NCBI GenBank assembly: GCA_046482855.1
Contig: JAWOEH010000074.1
Span: 1 to 31,396, forward strand
Reading direction: 5' to 3'
Source: CAYVSF01 sp046482855
GTDB taxonomy: Bacteria; Bacteroidota; Bacteroidia; Bacteroidales; UBA12077
Length of the DNA stretch: 31,396 nucleotides
The position numbers and the translations under genes were made by a program. A model generated the notes under the pieces. That model was not told where the DNA came from. It saw only the letters and a list, made by a program, of their open reading frames with translations, and made no database searches. Of the stretch, positions 24,158 to 31,396 are shown in pieces. Every line of letters begins with the position of its first letter. The first letter of the stretch is position 1.

Positions 24158-25042
24158 ATGATTTATCTACTTCTTAGTATCCTCTCCTCTACCTCACTAT
24201 TTGTCATCTTTAAATATGTCGACAAATATAAAATCCGCACTTTCGACGTCATTATCATTAATTATATTGTTGCCAGTGCATTGGGTTTTCTGATTAGTGA
24301 TTATTCACAAGATTTTTTCCCATTTCACACGAAACCCTGGTTCCCCTATTCCCTGATTATTGGCATCCTGTTCATTGTAATGTTTGTCATCATCGGAAAA
24401 TCCTCGCAACGCGTTGGCATTGCCATTACCACAGTAACAAGCAAAATGTCGGTCATTATTCCGATAGCACTCTCCATCTTTATTGATATAAATGATGAAC
24501 TCTCCATATTGAAAGCTTCAGGTATTTTGCTTGCTTTGGCTGGAGTTTTCCTTACTGTTTATCGGAAACGCCGGGTCGATTTTCATATCCAGGATATCTA
24601 CCTGCCCATTATACTTTTTCTGGGAATGGGCATTGTTGATTCCTTTGTTCGTTTTGCTCAGTTCAACTATGTTAGCGATGATATCTCGGCCCTATTTACG
24701 GCCTTTCTTTTTGCCATATCCGCACTTACAGGACTAGTTACCAATCTACTACAAAAACAGTCCTTTAAAAATCTGGTAAAGCCTGCCACCCTCTTTTGGG
24801 GCATTCTTCTGGGTATTGGAAATTACGGATCTATCTATTTCATCATACGCACCTTAAACTATCGGGTAGATGGAGGCGAAACCATTGATGGGTCAGTCGT
24901 TTTTGGTATTAATAATATAGGTATTGTAGCCCTTTCGGTATTCATAGGGTTACTTGTATTCCGCGAACGTTTAACCCGAGTAAACTGGATTGGGATCGCC
25001 TTATCCCTTGGCGCTCTGTACATATTATCCAAAGTAGCCTGA
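24158..25042 (+). CDS. DMT/EamA-family membrane transporter
   Basis: 294 residues from the ATG at 24158 (MIYLLLSILS). The protein is almost entirely hydrophobic, with about ten membrane segments in two repeats of five, as in drug/metabolite transporters. Visible features are TTVTSKMSVIIPIALSIF, near the end of the first repeat, and NNIGIVALSVFIGLLVFRER, at the same place in the second. A short loop with arginine and lysine (YRKRRVDF) links the halves. The substrate is unknown. Members export amino acids, sugars or drugs. The gene ends four bases before yigZ, so the two are co-transcribed. Confidence 0.88.
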   Translation: MIYLLLSILSSTSLFVIFKYVDKYKIRTFDVIIINYIVASALGFLISDYSQDFFPFHTKPWFPYSLIIGILFIVMFVIIGKSSQRVGIAITTVTSKMSVIIPIALSIFIDINDELSILKASGILLALAGVFLTVYRKRRVDFHIQDIYLPIILFLGMGIVDSFVRFAQFNYVSDDISALFTAFLFAISALTGLVTNLLQKQSFKNLVKPATLFWGILLGIGNYGSIYFIIRTLNYRVDGGETIDGSVVFGINNIGIVALSVFIGLLVFRERLTRVNWIGIALSLGALYILSKVA

Positions 25043-25046
25043 TATC

Positions 25047-25664
25047 ATGCAAGAAGAAATAACCTCATACAAAACAATAAAATCCAAAGGTGAAGGACTG
25101 TTTAAAGATAAGGGCAGCAAATTTATTGCTTTAGCAATTCCGGTAGAAACCGAGGAGGAAGTAAAAAATGCCCTTGAAGAGGTTCGAAATAGCTATCACG
25201 ATGCACGCCATCACTGTTACGCATACCGTCTTGGGGCACTGATGGATACCTATCGTGCTAACGACGATGGAGAGCCATCGAGTTCTGCAGGAAAACCCAT
25301 CCTGGGCCAGATACGCTCTTACGAGCTTACTAATATTCTCATTGTGGTAGTTCGCTATTTTGGCGGTACCTTATTAGGGGTGGGCGGCCTGATAAATGCT
25401 TATAAAACCGCAGCTAGCCTGGCCATAGAAGAGGCAAAAATTATTGAGCACGAACTACGCGATTATTACGATATATTCTTTGAATATCCCGACATGAACG
25501 ATGTGATGCGTATATTAAAGGAGGAGACCATACAGCAAGTTGATCAAGCTTTCGATACATCGTGCCGACTTACGATTGTTGTAAAAAGAGGGTTTAACGC
25601 AAAAGTGTTTACCCGCCTAAAATTACTGGAAAGTTGCAAAATAGAGCATAAAGGGACCTATTGA
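25047..25664 (+). CDS. yigZ: YigZ/IMPACT family protein
   Basis: 205 residues. The N-terminal UPF0029 domain (about 15-125) has the family motifs KFIALAIPV, HHCYAYRLG, NDDGEPSSSAGKPILGQI and VVVRYFGGTLLGVGGLINAY. The C-terminal ferredoxin-like part (about 135-200) is a DUF1949-type domain. The biochemical role of bacterial YigZ is not settled. The eukaryotic relative IMPACT regulates the GCN2 kinase, and nucleic-acid binding has been proposed for bacterial members. It follows the DMT permease by four bases and is a two-gene unit with it. Confidence 0.92.
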   Translation: MQEEITSYKTIKSKGEGLFKDKGSKFIALAIPVETEEEVKNALEEVRNSYHDARHHCYAYRLGALMDTYRANDDGEPSSSAGKPILGQIRSYELTNILIVVVRYFGGTLLGVGGLINAYKTAASLAIEEAKIIEHELRDYYDIFFEYPDMNDVMRILKEETIQQVDQAFDTSCRLTIVVKRGFNAKVFTRLKLLESCKIEHKGTY

Positions 25665-25700
25665 TCTTGATAAATTGTTATTAAGTTTAGGTGCCAATAG

Positions 25701-25732
25701 TTGACGTGAATAAGCTGAGAATTGTAAATTTA
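25701..25732 (+). promoter_or_regulatory. pyrBI promoter
   Basis: TTG at 25701-25703 and TAAATTTA at 25725-25732 are separated by 21 bases and match the Bacteroidota pattern with one mismatch in the -7 box. The leader to the ATG at 25768 would be about 30 bases, too short for a pyrimidine attenuator of the enterobacterial type. Confidence 0.6.
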
Positions 25733-25767
25733 CATAAAACGAGTTGAAAAACTTTAAAACGCGCTTG

Positions 25768-26679
25768 ATGAAGAACAGACACTTAGTATCCATCAATGAC
25801 TTTTCGAAAGAGGACATTGGAAGAATCCTGGATCTTGCCACCGAATTCGAAGAAAACCCATCCCAGCAACTATTGGAAGGGAAAGTAATTGCTTCGCTAT
25901 TCTTTGAACCTTCCACCCGTACACGCCTGAGCTTTGAATCGGCCATTAACCGATTGGGTGGTCGTGTAATCGGGTTTACCGATGCCACCTCCTCGAGTGT
26001 TTCCAAAGGAGAGTCGCTGAAAGATACCATCCGAACCGTAGCCAATTATTCGGATATGATCGTTATGCGGCATCCCATTGAAGGGGCTGCAAGATTGGCC
26101 TCCGAGGTATCTTCGGTACCGGTAATTAATGCCGGCGACGGGGCGAATCAACACCCTACACAAACCCTGCTTGATCTTTACTCAATTAGAAAAACACAAG
26201 GCTCGCTGGACAACGTAAACCTGTTTTTGGTAGGCGACCTGAAGTACGGTCGTACCGTACACAGTTTGCTGATGGCTATGGCCAACTACGAAAATGTTAC
26301 CTTTAACTTCATCTCACCCGAAGAGCTTCGCATTCCCAATGAGTATAAACTGTTTCTAGAGAAAAAAGGCATTCCTTACTACGAACATGCCGATTTTGAT
26401 GGAATCATTGAACATGCCGACATTATTTACATGACACGGATCCAGCGCGAGCGTTTCAGTGACCCTATGGAGTACGAAAAAACCAAAAACTCCTATGTAT
26501 TGCGAAATAAGATGCTAGACAATGCCAAGAAAAATATGCGTGTACTACATCCCCTGCCGCGAGTGAACGAAATCCACGAAGATGTGGATACAAATGCCAA
26601 AGCGTACTATTTTCCACAGGCACTGAATGGCGTCTTTACCCGCCAGGCCATCATCTCATTAATTTTAGGACTCAAATAA
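25768..26679 (+). CDS. pyrB: Aspartate carbamoyltransferase, catalytic chain
   Basis: 303 residues from the ATG at 25768 (MKNRHLVSINDF). The open frame to 25744 needs a TTG. Key motifs are FFEPSTRTRLSFE (45-57, carbamoyl-phosphate site), SVSKGES (77-83, the mobile lysine loop), MRHPIEGAA (100-108), HPTQTLLDLY (129-138) and HPLPRVNEI near residue 256. It makes N-carbamoyl-aspartate, the first committed step of pyrimidine synthesis. pyrI follows ten bases later, so the enzyme should be the allosteric dodecamer of the E. coli type. Confidence 0.97.
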   Translation: MKNRHLVSINDFSKEDIGRILDLATEFEENPSQQLLEGKVIASLFFEPSTRTRLSFESAINRLGGRVIGFTDATSSSVSKGESLKDTIRTVANYSDMIVMRHPIEGAARLASEVSSVPVINAGDGANQHPTQTLLDLYSIRKTQGSLDNVNLFLVGDLKYGRTVHSLLMAMANYENVTFNFISPEELRIPNEYKLFLEKKGIPYYEHADFDGIIEHADIIYMTRIQRERFSDPMEYEKTKNSYVLRNKMLDNAKKNMRVLHPLPRVNEIHEDVDTNAKAYYFPQALNGVFTRQAIISLILGLK

Positions 26680-26689
26680 TCAGGGAATC

Positions 26690-27145
26690 ATGGAAGAAAA
26701 AAAATTGCAGGTTAGTGCCATCAAAAACGGAACCGTAATCGACCACGTTCCTGCCGACCATTTATTTATGGTTATCAACATATTAGGCCTTCAAAAGATT
26801 GATAAGCCCATTACTTTTGGCACCAATTTAGAGAGCTCCCGATTGGGACGAAAAGCCATTATTAAAATTTCAGATGTCTACTTTGAAGATGATGACATCA
26901 ACCGTATTGCTTTGGTAGCTCCCGAAGCAAAACTCAATGACATCCGCGATTATCAAGTGGTGAACAAGCGCATTGTGGAAGTGCCCGACAATATTGTAGG
27001 TATTGCCAAATGCGGAAACCCAAAGTGCATAACCAACCACGATAATGTAGTGCCAAAATTTGAAGTGGTCAATAAAAAACACGTGGCCTTAAAATGCCAT
27101 TATTGCGAAAAAATCACCGATTCGGAGCATATGGAAATTTTTTAA
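26690..27145 (+). CDS. pyrI: Aspartate carbamoyltransferase, regulatory chain
   Basis: 151 residues. The nucleotide-binding domain (1-100) has KNGTVIDHVPADHLFMVINI and KPITFGTNLESSRLGRKAII. The C-terminal zinc domain holds Cys108, Cys113, Cys136 and Cys139 in CGNPKC and CHYC, which joins catalytic and regulatory trimers. It confers feedback control by CTP and ATP. It is co-transcribed with pyrB, and the operon ends at a terminator directly after it. Confidence 0.97.
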   Translation: MEEKKLQVSAIKNGTVIDHVPADHLFMVINILGLQKIDKPITFGTNLESSRLGRKAIIKISDVYFEDDDINRIALVAPEAKLNDIRDYQVVNKRIVEVPDNIVGIAKCGNPKCITNHDNVVPKFEVVNKKHVALKCHYCEKITDSEHMEIF

Positions 27146-27168
27146 ATTTTGCTGCATACATGTTCATA

Positions 27169-27197
27169 GGGGGCGCTTTTAGTAGCCTCCTTTTTTT
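27169..27197 (+). terminator. Terminator of pyrBI
   Basis: GGGGGC (27169-27174) pairs with GCCTCC (27185-27190), with one G-T pair, around a ten-base loop. Seven T follow. Confidence 0.75.
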
Positions 27198-27238
27198 ATC
27201 TTTGAAAACTACAAAGACAAAAACCCACACCTTTGCCT

Positions 27239-27270
27239 AAAAAAAAAGCCGCTCTTTTTCAGGACGGCTT
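27239..27270 (-). terminator. Terminator of DUF4293 gene
   Basis: On the minus strand, AGCCG and CGGCT (complement of 27047-type arms at 27065-27069 plus 200, i.e. stem arms 27265-27269 and 27247-27251) enclose a 13-base loop and are followed by eight or nine T (complement of 27239-27247). It ends the minus-strand gene whose stop is at 27297. Confidence 0.75.
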
Positions 27271-27296
27271 GAGAGTATAGAAAAAAAAGTAGTACG

Positions 27297-27755
27297 TTAG
27301 CGAATTCGATCAATCGATCGTATCAGCGCTTCATCCTTACCAATGCTCCGTATAGCCAAATATGTAAGGATAATGCTAATGAGGGGAAATACGGTAACCA
27401 CCTCATAAGCTACCTTTCCACCAATTTGTTTATCGAAGTTTAAAATATAAAAATAATTCAACCCGATATAGCCCAGCATAAGAACCATATTAAACAGATT
27501 CACACGCATTTGCAGCACACGCTTTTTAAATAAGAAAATGGAAAAGAATGCGATAAAAACAATTAGCGAAAGCAATAGAAAGGTTGGCCAGGTAGATACA
27601 TAAAGTTCCTCTTCACCCAATACACGTAACCCGTTAAAAGAAAACTCATAAATCTCTTGTTGCTCGCCAAATAATTGTGCAATGGGAAAGAAAAAAAGGC
27701 TTCCCATTAATATAGCAACTACTAGTAAATAGAGAGTTTGAATACGCTGTATCAT
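27297..27755 (-). CDS. DUF4293 family membrane protein
   Basis: 152 residues with four membrane segments (about 7-25, 57-76, 88-106, 118-137). The N-terminus MIQRIQTLYLLVV and C-terminal IGKDEALIRSIDRIR are typical of DUF4293, a family I know only from Bacteroidota. Function is unknown. In several relatives it sits next to rho, which is not in this window. It is a single gene with its own promoter, whose -7 box is covered by a 13-bp inverted repeat (27788-27818), so it is probably regulated by a dimeric DNA-binding protein. Confidence 0.88.
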   Translation of the reverse strand: MIQRIQTLYLLVVAILMGSLFFFPIAQLFGEQQEIYEFSFNGLRVLGEEELYVSTWPTFLLLSLIVFIAFFSIFLFKKRVLQMRVNLFNMVLMLGYIGLNYFYILNFDKQIGGKVAYEVVTVFPLISIILTYLAIRSIGKDEALIRSIDRIR

Positions 27756-27787
27756 GTTTTTAGGATGTTATTGTGGGTTTGGTTAAC

Positions 27788-27825
27788 ATATGTGCAAAAG
27801 TAGTGCTTTTGCACATATTTAGAAA
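27788..27825 (-). promoter_or_regulatory. DUF4293 promoter overlapped by a 13-bp inverted repeat (candidate operator)
   Basis: ATATGTGCAAAAG (27788-27800) and its exact complement (27806-27818) are separated by five bases. Read on the minus strand, TACTTTTG (complement of 27795-27802) is a perfect -7 box inside the repeat. TTTC lies 19 bases upstream (27822-27825). Because the predicted start is at the edge of the repeat, the element should act in DNA rather than as an RNA hairpin. The regulator is not identifiable here. Confidence 0.6.
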
Positions 27826-28014
27826 CATTTTCGCAAAGGAAATCACAATTGTACGCAAAATTATAGTCCATCCAGTTTCATTCTGTTCACACTCATGCAA
27901 CTTCCTGATTATATGCAATATTGGCAATAAGAATAAAGAGGATACTCTCCTAAAAGGGGGCACCTGTACAAAACCGGACAATGTCAGCCCGTTCACACCT
28001 GGTTTCTACTTTAT

Positions 28015-28575
28015 TTAAAGGGGTTCGGTAAACACAAATTCATCAATAGCCTTACGATCCGAACGCTTTTGGTCTTTTTCATGTAATGATTCAGGTAGCT
28101 GATTCACATCGCCTTTATAGCCCAATGCAATCATAGCAACAGGTTCCATATTATCGGGCAGAGCTGCAGCCTTACGCGCTTTACTTACACTATAGCCTCC
28201 CATTTGGTGAACAAATAATCCCATGTGTGTAGCCTGAGCCAATAAGTTTCCCATGGCCATGCCGGTATCGTGAAAAGCAAACCTATTTTCTTTTCCTGAT
28301 GTGGGGGAGATCATTTGTGCAGCACTCAACATTAATACCGGTGCTGTTTTGGCCCATAGTTGATTGGCTTCCATTAAGGCATCAAAAAGCTGTGGATAGA
28401 GCTCTTCTTGATCTTTTCGAGCCACAAAAAAATGCCAGGGCTGGTCGTTATAACTTGAAGGCGCTTTGCTGGCTGCCTCAAAAAGTAGCTGTAAGGTAGC
28501 ATCATCCACTGGCTTATCCGAGAAGGCTACCGGGCTGTAGCGTTCTGTAAGTATCGAAAGTATTTTGTTGTTCAT
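28015..28575 (-). CDS. Nitroreductase family protein
   Basis: 186 residues, the size of the small FMN-dependent nitroreductases. Family motifs are LTERYSPVAFSDKPV (9-23, FMN-binding arginine replaced within a RYSPV context), EAASKAPSSYNDQPWHFFVA (33-52) and ALGYKGD near residue 151. It is expected to form a homodimer that reduces nitro compounds, quinones or other acceptors with NAD(P)H in the cytoplasm. The physiological substrate is unknown. It is monocistronic: 260 bases separate it from DUF4293 downstream, and the S9 peptidase gene ends upstream at a terminator. Confidence 0.9.
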   Translation of the reverse strand: MNNKILSILTERYSPVAFSDKPVDDATLQLLFEAASKAPSSYNDQPWHFFVARKDQEELYPQLFDALMEANQLWAKTAPVLMLSAAQMISPTSGKENRFAFHDTGMAMGNLLAQATHMGLFVHQMGGYSVSKARKAAALPDNMEPVAMIALGYKGDVNQLPESLHEKDQKRSDRKAIDEFVFTEPL

Positions 28576-28670
28576 AGGATTTAGTTTACCCGTAGAACGG
28601 CAAAATCAGCAAAAAGTTTAAATCCGCCTTCTTCCGGTCAAATGCATTCACAATTCATGGGTACCTATAC

Positions 28671-28702
28671 AAAAGACCGCCCCAAAGATAGGGACGGTCT
28701 TA
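28671..28702 (-). terminator. Terminator of S9 peptidase gene
   Basis: An eleven-pair stem with one T-G pair (arms 28673-28683 and 28691-28701) has a seven-base loop. On the minus strand it is followed by TTTT. It lies 20 bases after the peptidase stop codon. Confidence 0.7.
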
Positions 28703-28722
28703 CAAAAAATTATAGGACTACT

Positions 28723-31146
28723 TTATTCTTTATTCTTTACATATTTTTCGAGCCACTGGTCCTGCTCCCACAGTACGTGCAGTACGGATTCACGAGCACT
28801 GTATCCATGACTCTCCTTTGGCAACACAACCAATCGTACATTAGCTCCTAACCCTTTCAAAGCGTTGAAATAGCGTTCACTCTGCATGGGATAGGTGCCC
28901 GAATTGTTGTCGGCTTCACCATGGATAAGCAACAAGTTGGAATCCATCTTATCGGCATGCATAAAGGGCGACATGTTGTAGTAAATTTCTGGGGCTTCCC
29001 AGTAATTACGCTCCTCACTCTGAAAGCCAAAAGGTGTAAGTGTTCGGTTGTAGGCACCACTTCGGGCTATTCCGGCAGCAAACAAGTTGGAGTGTGATAA
29101 AAGGTTAGCCGTCATGAAAGCACCATATGAGTGGCCTCCCACAGCTACGCGATCTCTGTCGATATAACCCATCTCATCAACCGCATCGATGGCTGCTTTG
29201 GCATTGCCTACCAACTGCCTAATGAAACTGTCGTTGGGCTCGGTTTCGCCCTCGCCAATAATGGGAAACGAAGCGTCATCCAATATGGCATAGCCACGAT
29301 TTACCCAGAATATAGGCGAACCATACCACAGGTAGGTAAATTCATTGGGGGAGGCAGTTACCTGTCCGGCACTCGCTCTGTCCTTAAACTCGGTAGGATA
29401 AGCCCACATAATCATGGGCAATTTATCGCCACTATCCTTGTCATAACCAGCTGGTAAATAAAGAGTAGCGGAAAGATCAACGCCATCTTCACGCTTATAT
29501 TTTATCACTTCCTTGTGCACATTGGCCATGGCCTCAAATGGATTCTCAAAAAAGGTGATAGGCTCCAACTTCTCTTGCTTACGTATGTCGCGAATGTAAT
29601 AGTTGGGGTATTCATTTTTTGATTCAATGCGTGTTAACACCTTGCATTTTTTGATGTCAAGAGCAAAGGCCAGACGTTCAAGCTTATTATTTGGCTTAGC
29701 ACGCCATAAACGCTCAGTTTCACCTGTTTCAATGGTATATTTATCCACAAATGGTAAGATCCCTTCTTTGGAATAGCCGTCACCCATCAGGTACATATTG
29801 TTTTTATCTACCAGCAATACCGATTCGCCATACTCATTTTTTGTAGTTACGGGCGTTCCGGGATCATTGTAGCGATCCTGGTAGTTGCGATCCATTACCA
29901 TCATGCGCTCTTGTGCTGGATCCTCCGGATTAATAAAATAGGCTTTCATATTACGGGTATTCCACCAATACTCGTAAACCAAGGCAAGGTCATCAGTAGC
30001 CCAGCTTATACCCGAGTAGCGTGTGATGGTTTTCACCAACGATTCGGGTTTTCCATCGAATGGAGCCTCCCAGGTAAATACCTCGTCGCGGTAATCTACT
30101 TCCTTCTCAGGGTCGCCGCCATCCAAGGCTTTAGCAAATACTAAAGTCGCCGGTTGGTCGTTGCGCCAGCCAATGCTTCGTTTCCCTTCACGTACTGCCA
30201 TAAATCCTTTAGGCAGCTCCTCGGTTAAGGGAACCTCCTCAACAGTCTTTACAAACTCTCCCTCTTTTGTGTACACTTTGTACTGTGTTGGGAACCGATA
30301 GTAAGGTACCAGGTAAGAGAAAGGCCGCGAAAGGGTAGTTACCATGATGTATTCGCCATTGGGTGAAAAGCTCACGTAACGATACATATCAGCATCCATC
30401 CAGGGTTCGGTATTCCCTTCCAAATCAACTGTTTTCAACTCCGAGCGCACCAGTTGTTCAAAATTATCCTCGTCAGCTTTATCGGTAAGCAAATCCTGAT
30501 AGGTTCGGTTCTGTGCCTCCTGACCTTCGTTAATCGAAACACGGGGGCCTGTAGGAATTGCCAGCGACTTATCGATAAGCGGTTTTCGATCTTCCGGTAA
30601 AAGTTGTACCAACAACTTTTCGCTATCCTTAAACCAGGAAAATGGACGCCCCATGTTGGCATTCAGGTTGTCGTCAGTAAGTCTTCGGGCATGGCCGTTG
30701 TCAATGTCCAGCAACCACAACTCTACACCTTCAAGGGTAGTGTGGGTAAAGGCCATGTACTTTTCGTCCGGCGACCAGGAAAAATTCGACAATCTGGGAG
30801 TTTCGGGCAGCCCTGTTACGCGGGTCTCCTCTTCCTCTCCCACCTGCATCACGGCAATATCCTTGTAGTAACGCTCGCGACTGCTGATATTGGTTATCGG
30901 ATTAATACGCAAGCCGGCCAGGCGCATTTCGGTTTCCGAAAGCTCGGCCAGGGTTTTGTACTGATCGCGATAGAGCAGTACCATTTGTTCGCCTGCATCG
31001 TCGATGCGCATAGAAGGAGCCATATCGACATCGGCCAAATCAAGAATCTCTTTTGGGGGTTTTTGGTACTCAATGTCAACCTGGGCGTATAGCGAAAAGG
31101 TGAACAATAGGATGCCCAAAACAGTAAAAAATCGTTTCATAAGCAT
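28723..31146 (-). CDS. Secreted S9-family serine peptidase, glutamyl-endopeptidase-like (S9D)
   Basis: 807 residues from tandem ATGs (31146 or 31140). The signal peptide ends at LYAQ (about residue 22). Residues 40-560 form a beta-propeller-like region (NFSWSPDEKYMAFTH, YVSFSPNGEYIMVTT). The alpha/beta-hydrolase domain (about 570-807) carries Ser673 in GGHSYGAF, Asp746 in HGEADNNSG and His780 in ESHGYSA. The segment RSGAYNRTLTPFGFQSEE is very close to what I recall of plant chloroplast glutamyl endopeptidase, and differs from dipeptidyl peptidase IV. Cleavage after glutamate of imported or periplasmic peptides is therefore inferred. No partner gene is adjacent, and a terminator follows. Confidence 0.9.
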   Translation of the reverse strand: MLMKRFFTVLGILLFTFSLYAQVDIEYQKPPKEILDLADVDMAPSMRIDDAGEQMVLLYRDQYKTLAELSETEMRLAGLRINPITNISSRERYYKDIAVMQVGEEEETRVTGLPETPRLSNFSWSPDEKYMAFTHTTLEGVELWLLDIDNGHARRLTDDNLNANMGRPFSWFKDSEKLLVQLLPEDRKPLIDKSLAIPTGPRVSINEGQEAQNRTYQDLLTDKADEDNFEQLVRSELKTVDLEGNTEPWMDADMYRYVSFSPNGEYIMVTTLSRPFSYLVPYYRFPTQYKVYTKEGEFVKTVEEVPLTEELPKGFMAVREGKRSIGWRNDQPATLVFAKALDGGDPEKEVDYRDEVFTWEAPFDGKPESLVKTITRYSGISWATDDLALVYEYWWNTRNMKAYFINPEDPAQERMMVMDRNYQDRYNDPGTPVTTKNEYGESVLLVDKNNMYLMGDGYSKEGILPFVDKYTIETGETERLWRAKPNNKLERLAFALDIKKCKVLTRIESKNEYPNYYIRDIRKQEKLEPITFFENPFEAMANVHKEVIKYKREDGVDLSATLYLPAGYDKDSGDKLPMIMWAYPTEFKDRASAGQVTASPNEFTYLWYGSPIFWVNRGYAILDDASFPIIGEGETEPNDSFIRQLVGNAKAAIDAVDEMGYIDRDRVAVGGHSYGAFMTANLLSHSNLFAAGIARSGAYNRTLTPFGFQSEERNYWEAPEIYYNMSPFMHADKMDSNLLLIHGEADNNSGTYPMQSERYFNALKGLGANVRLVVLPKESHGYSARESVLHVLWEQDQWLEKYVKNKE

Positions 31147-31396
31147 GATTTTGTGGTTAAACGTATTGTAACTAATAAATGTAGTTATTTTAACAGAAAT
31201 TAGATAACGTTTACCGGAAAAGGTTTAGTATGTGATTCAGTTTTCTTATCTCACGTTATAATTGTGCTCCTGGAAATCTGGTTTACAATACACTATTATC
31301 CAGAGAAATTTGTATTAACCTGTTTCGATTGCTTCGGTCCCTAGCAAAGACTTGCTTTTATGGAATTTAAGTAGGGAGGATGGGGATTATGTGAAA
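31147..31396. other. Intergenic region upstream of S9 peptidase gene
   Basis: 250 bases to the window edge. On the minus strand TACGTTTA (7 of 8 matches to the -7 consensus) lies shortly before the peptidase ATG, but no proper -33 box is evident. No open frame of useful length is seen, and no terminator or RNA fold stands out. Confidence 0.4.

Noticed and set aside
27760..28018. Open frames of 78 (minus) and 81 (plus) codons in the gap before the nitroreductase stop
   Set aside because: They overlap each other, carry cysteine- and histidine-rich translations without a recognisable fold, and run across the DUF4293 promoter. The gap is better read as intergenic.
30604..31092. 162-codon plus-strand open frame
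   Set aside because: Antisense to the S9 peptidase gene, with atypical composition and no family match.
1..31396. Mobile elements, CRISPR arrays, tRNA or rRNA genes
   Set aside because: No transposase, integrase, phage gene, regularly spaced repeat or tRNA-like fold was noticed by reading. tRNAscan-SE and a repeat finder would confirm this.

Overview
The window looks like a chromosomal segment of a Bacteroidota bacterium, probably a marine or halophilic member of Bacteroidales (Marinilabiliales-like; this finer placement is inference). The evidence is the gene content (Bacteroidota-type LptD, DUF4293, a relaxed lipoprotein signal, the amidase-MCE pair), an A+T-rich base composition, few Shine-Dalgarno sequences, and repeated promoter boxes of the Bacteroidota form (TTTG or TTG near -33, TAnnTTTG near -7). 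I see no insertion sequence, phage, CRISPR array, tRNA or rRNA. It is mostly a core-genome region.

Layout. Positions 1-325 hold the tail of an unidentified gene, a structured stretch and a strong terminator. Positions 326-4841 (minus strand) form a three-gene unit: a large ABCG-type ABC transporter with an unusual N-terminal extension, a lipoprotein and a secreted protein. Divergent from it are a receiver-only response regulator and a large FAD/Fe-S dehydrogenase of the YdiJ/D-2-hydroxyacid type (4945-8301). Positions 8448-12019 look like an osmoprotection block: a BCCT betaine/choline transporter, a tandem UspA protein and an orphan glycine-betaine-binding lipoprotein. Ferritin and dnaX follow on the minus strand (12079-14413). 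dnaX is split by a run of ten A on its coding strand, which forms an in-phase A AAA AAG slippery site next to a TAG stop. This predicts a short gamma protein and a -1 frameshifted tau protein.

The rpsF-rpsR-rplI operon (14773-15858) is driven by a near-perfect promoter that lies inside a 94-codon open frame without a start codon, probably a gene remnant. Then come ridA (minus), a stand-alone pabA/trpG-type amidotransferase, and lptD (minus) divergent from amiC-mlaD, which together form an envelope-biogenesis cluster. A 525-base AT-rich gap precedes dnaA. It holds a terminator-like hairpin and a possible small RNA. After dnaA come a DMT-family permease, yigZ, pyrB-pyrI, a DUF4293 membrane protein, a nitroreductase and a large secreted S9-family peptidase resembling glutamyl endopeptidase.

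Several starts were moved from the longest open frame to an internal ATG, using promoter position or codon identity (ABC transporter, BCCT, dnaX, amiC, dnaA, DMT permease, pyrB). lptD is the exception, because only a TTG start is possible there. The most notable items are the dnaX recoding site, the startless open frame abutting rpsF, the BCCT plus orphan binding-protein pairing, the ABC transporter trio with unassigned function, and a 13-bp inverted repeat covering the DUF4293 promoter.
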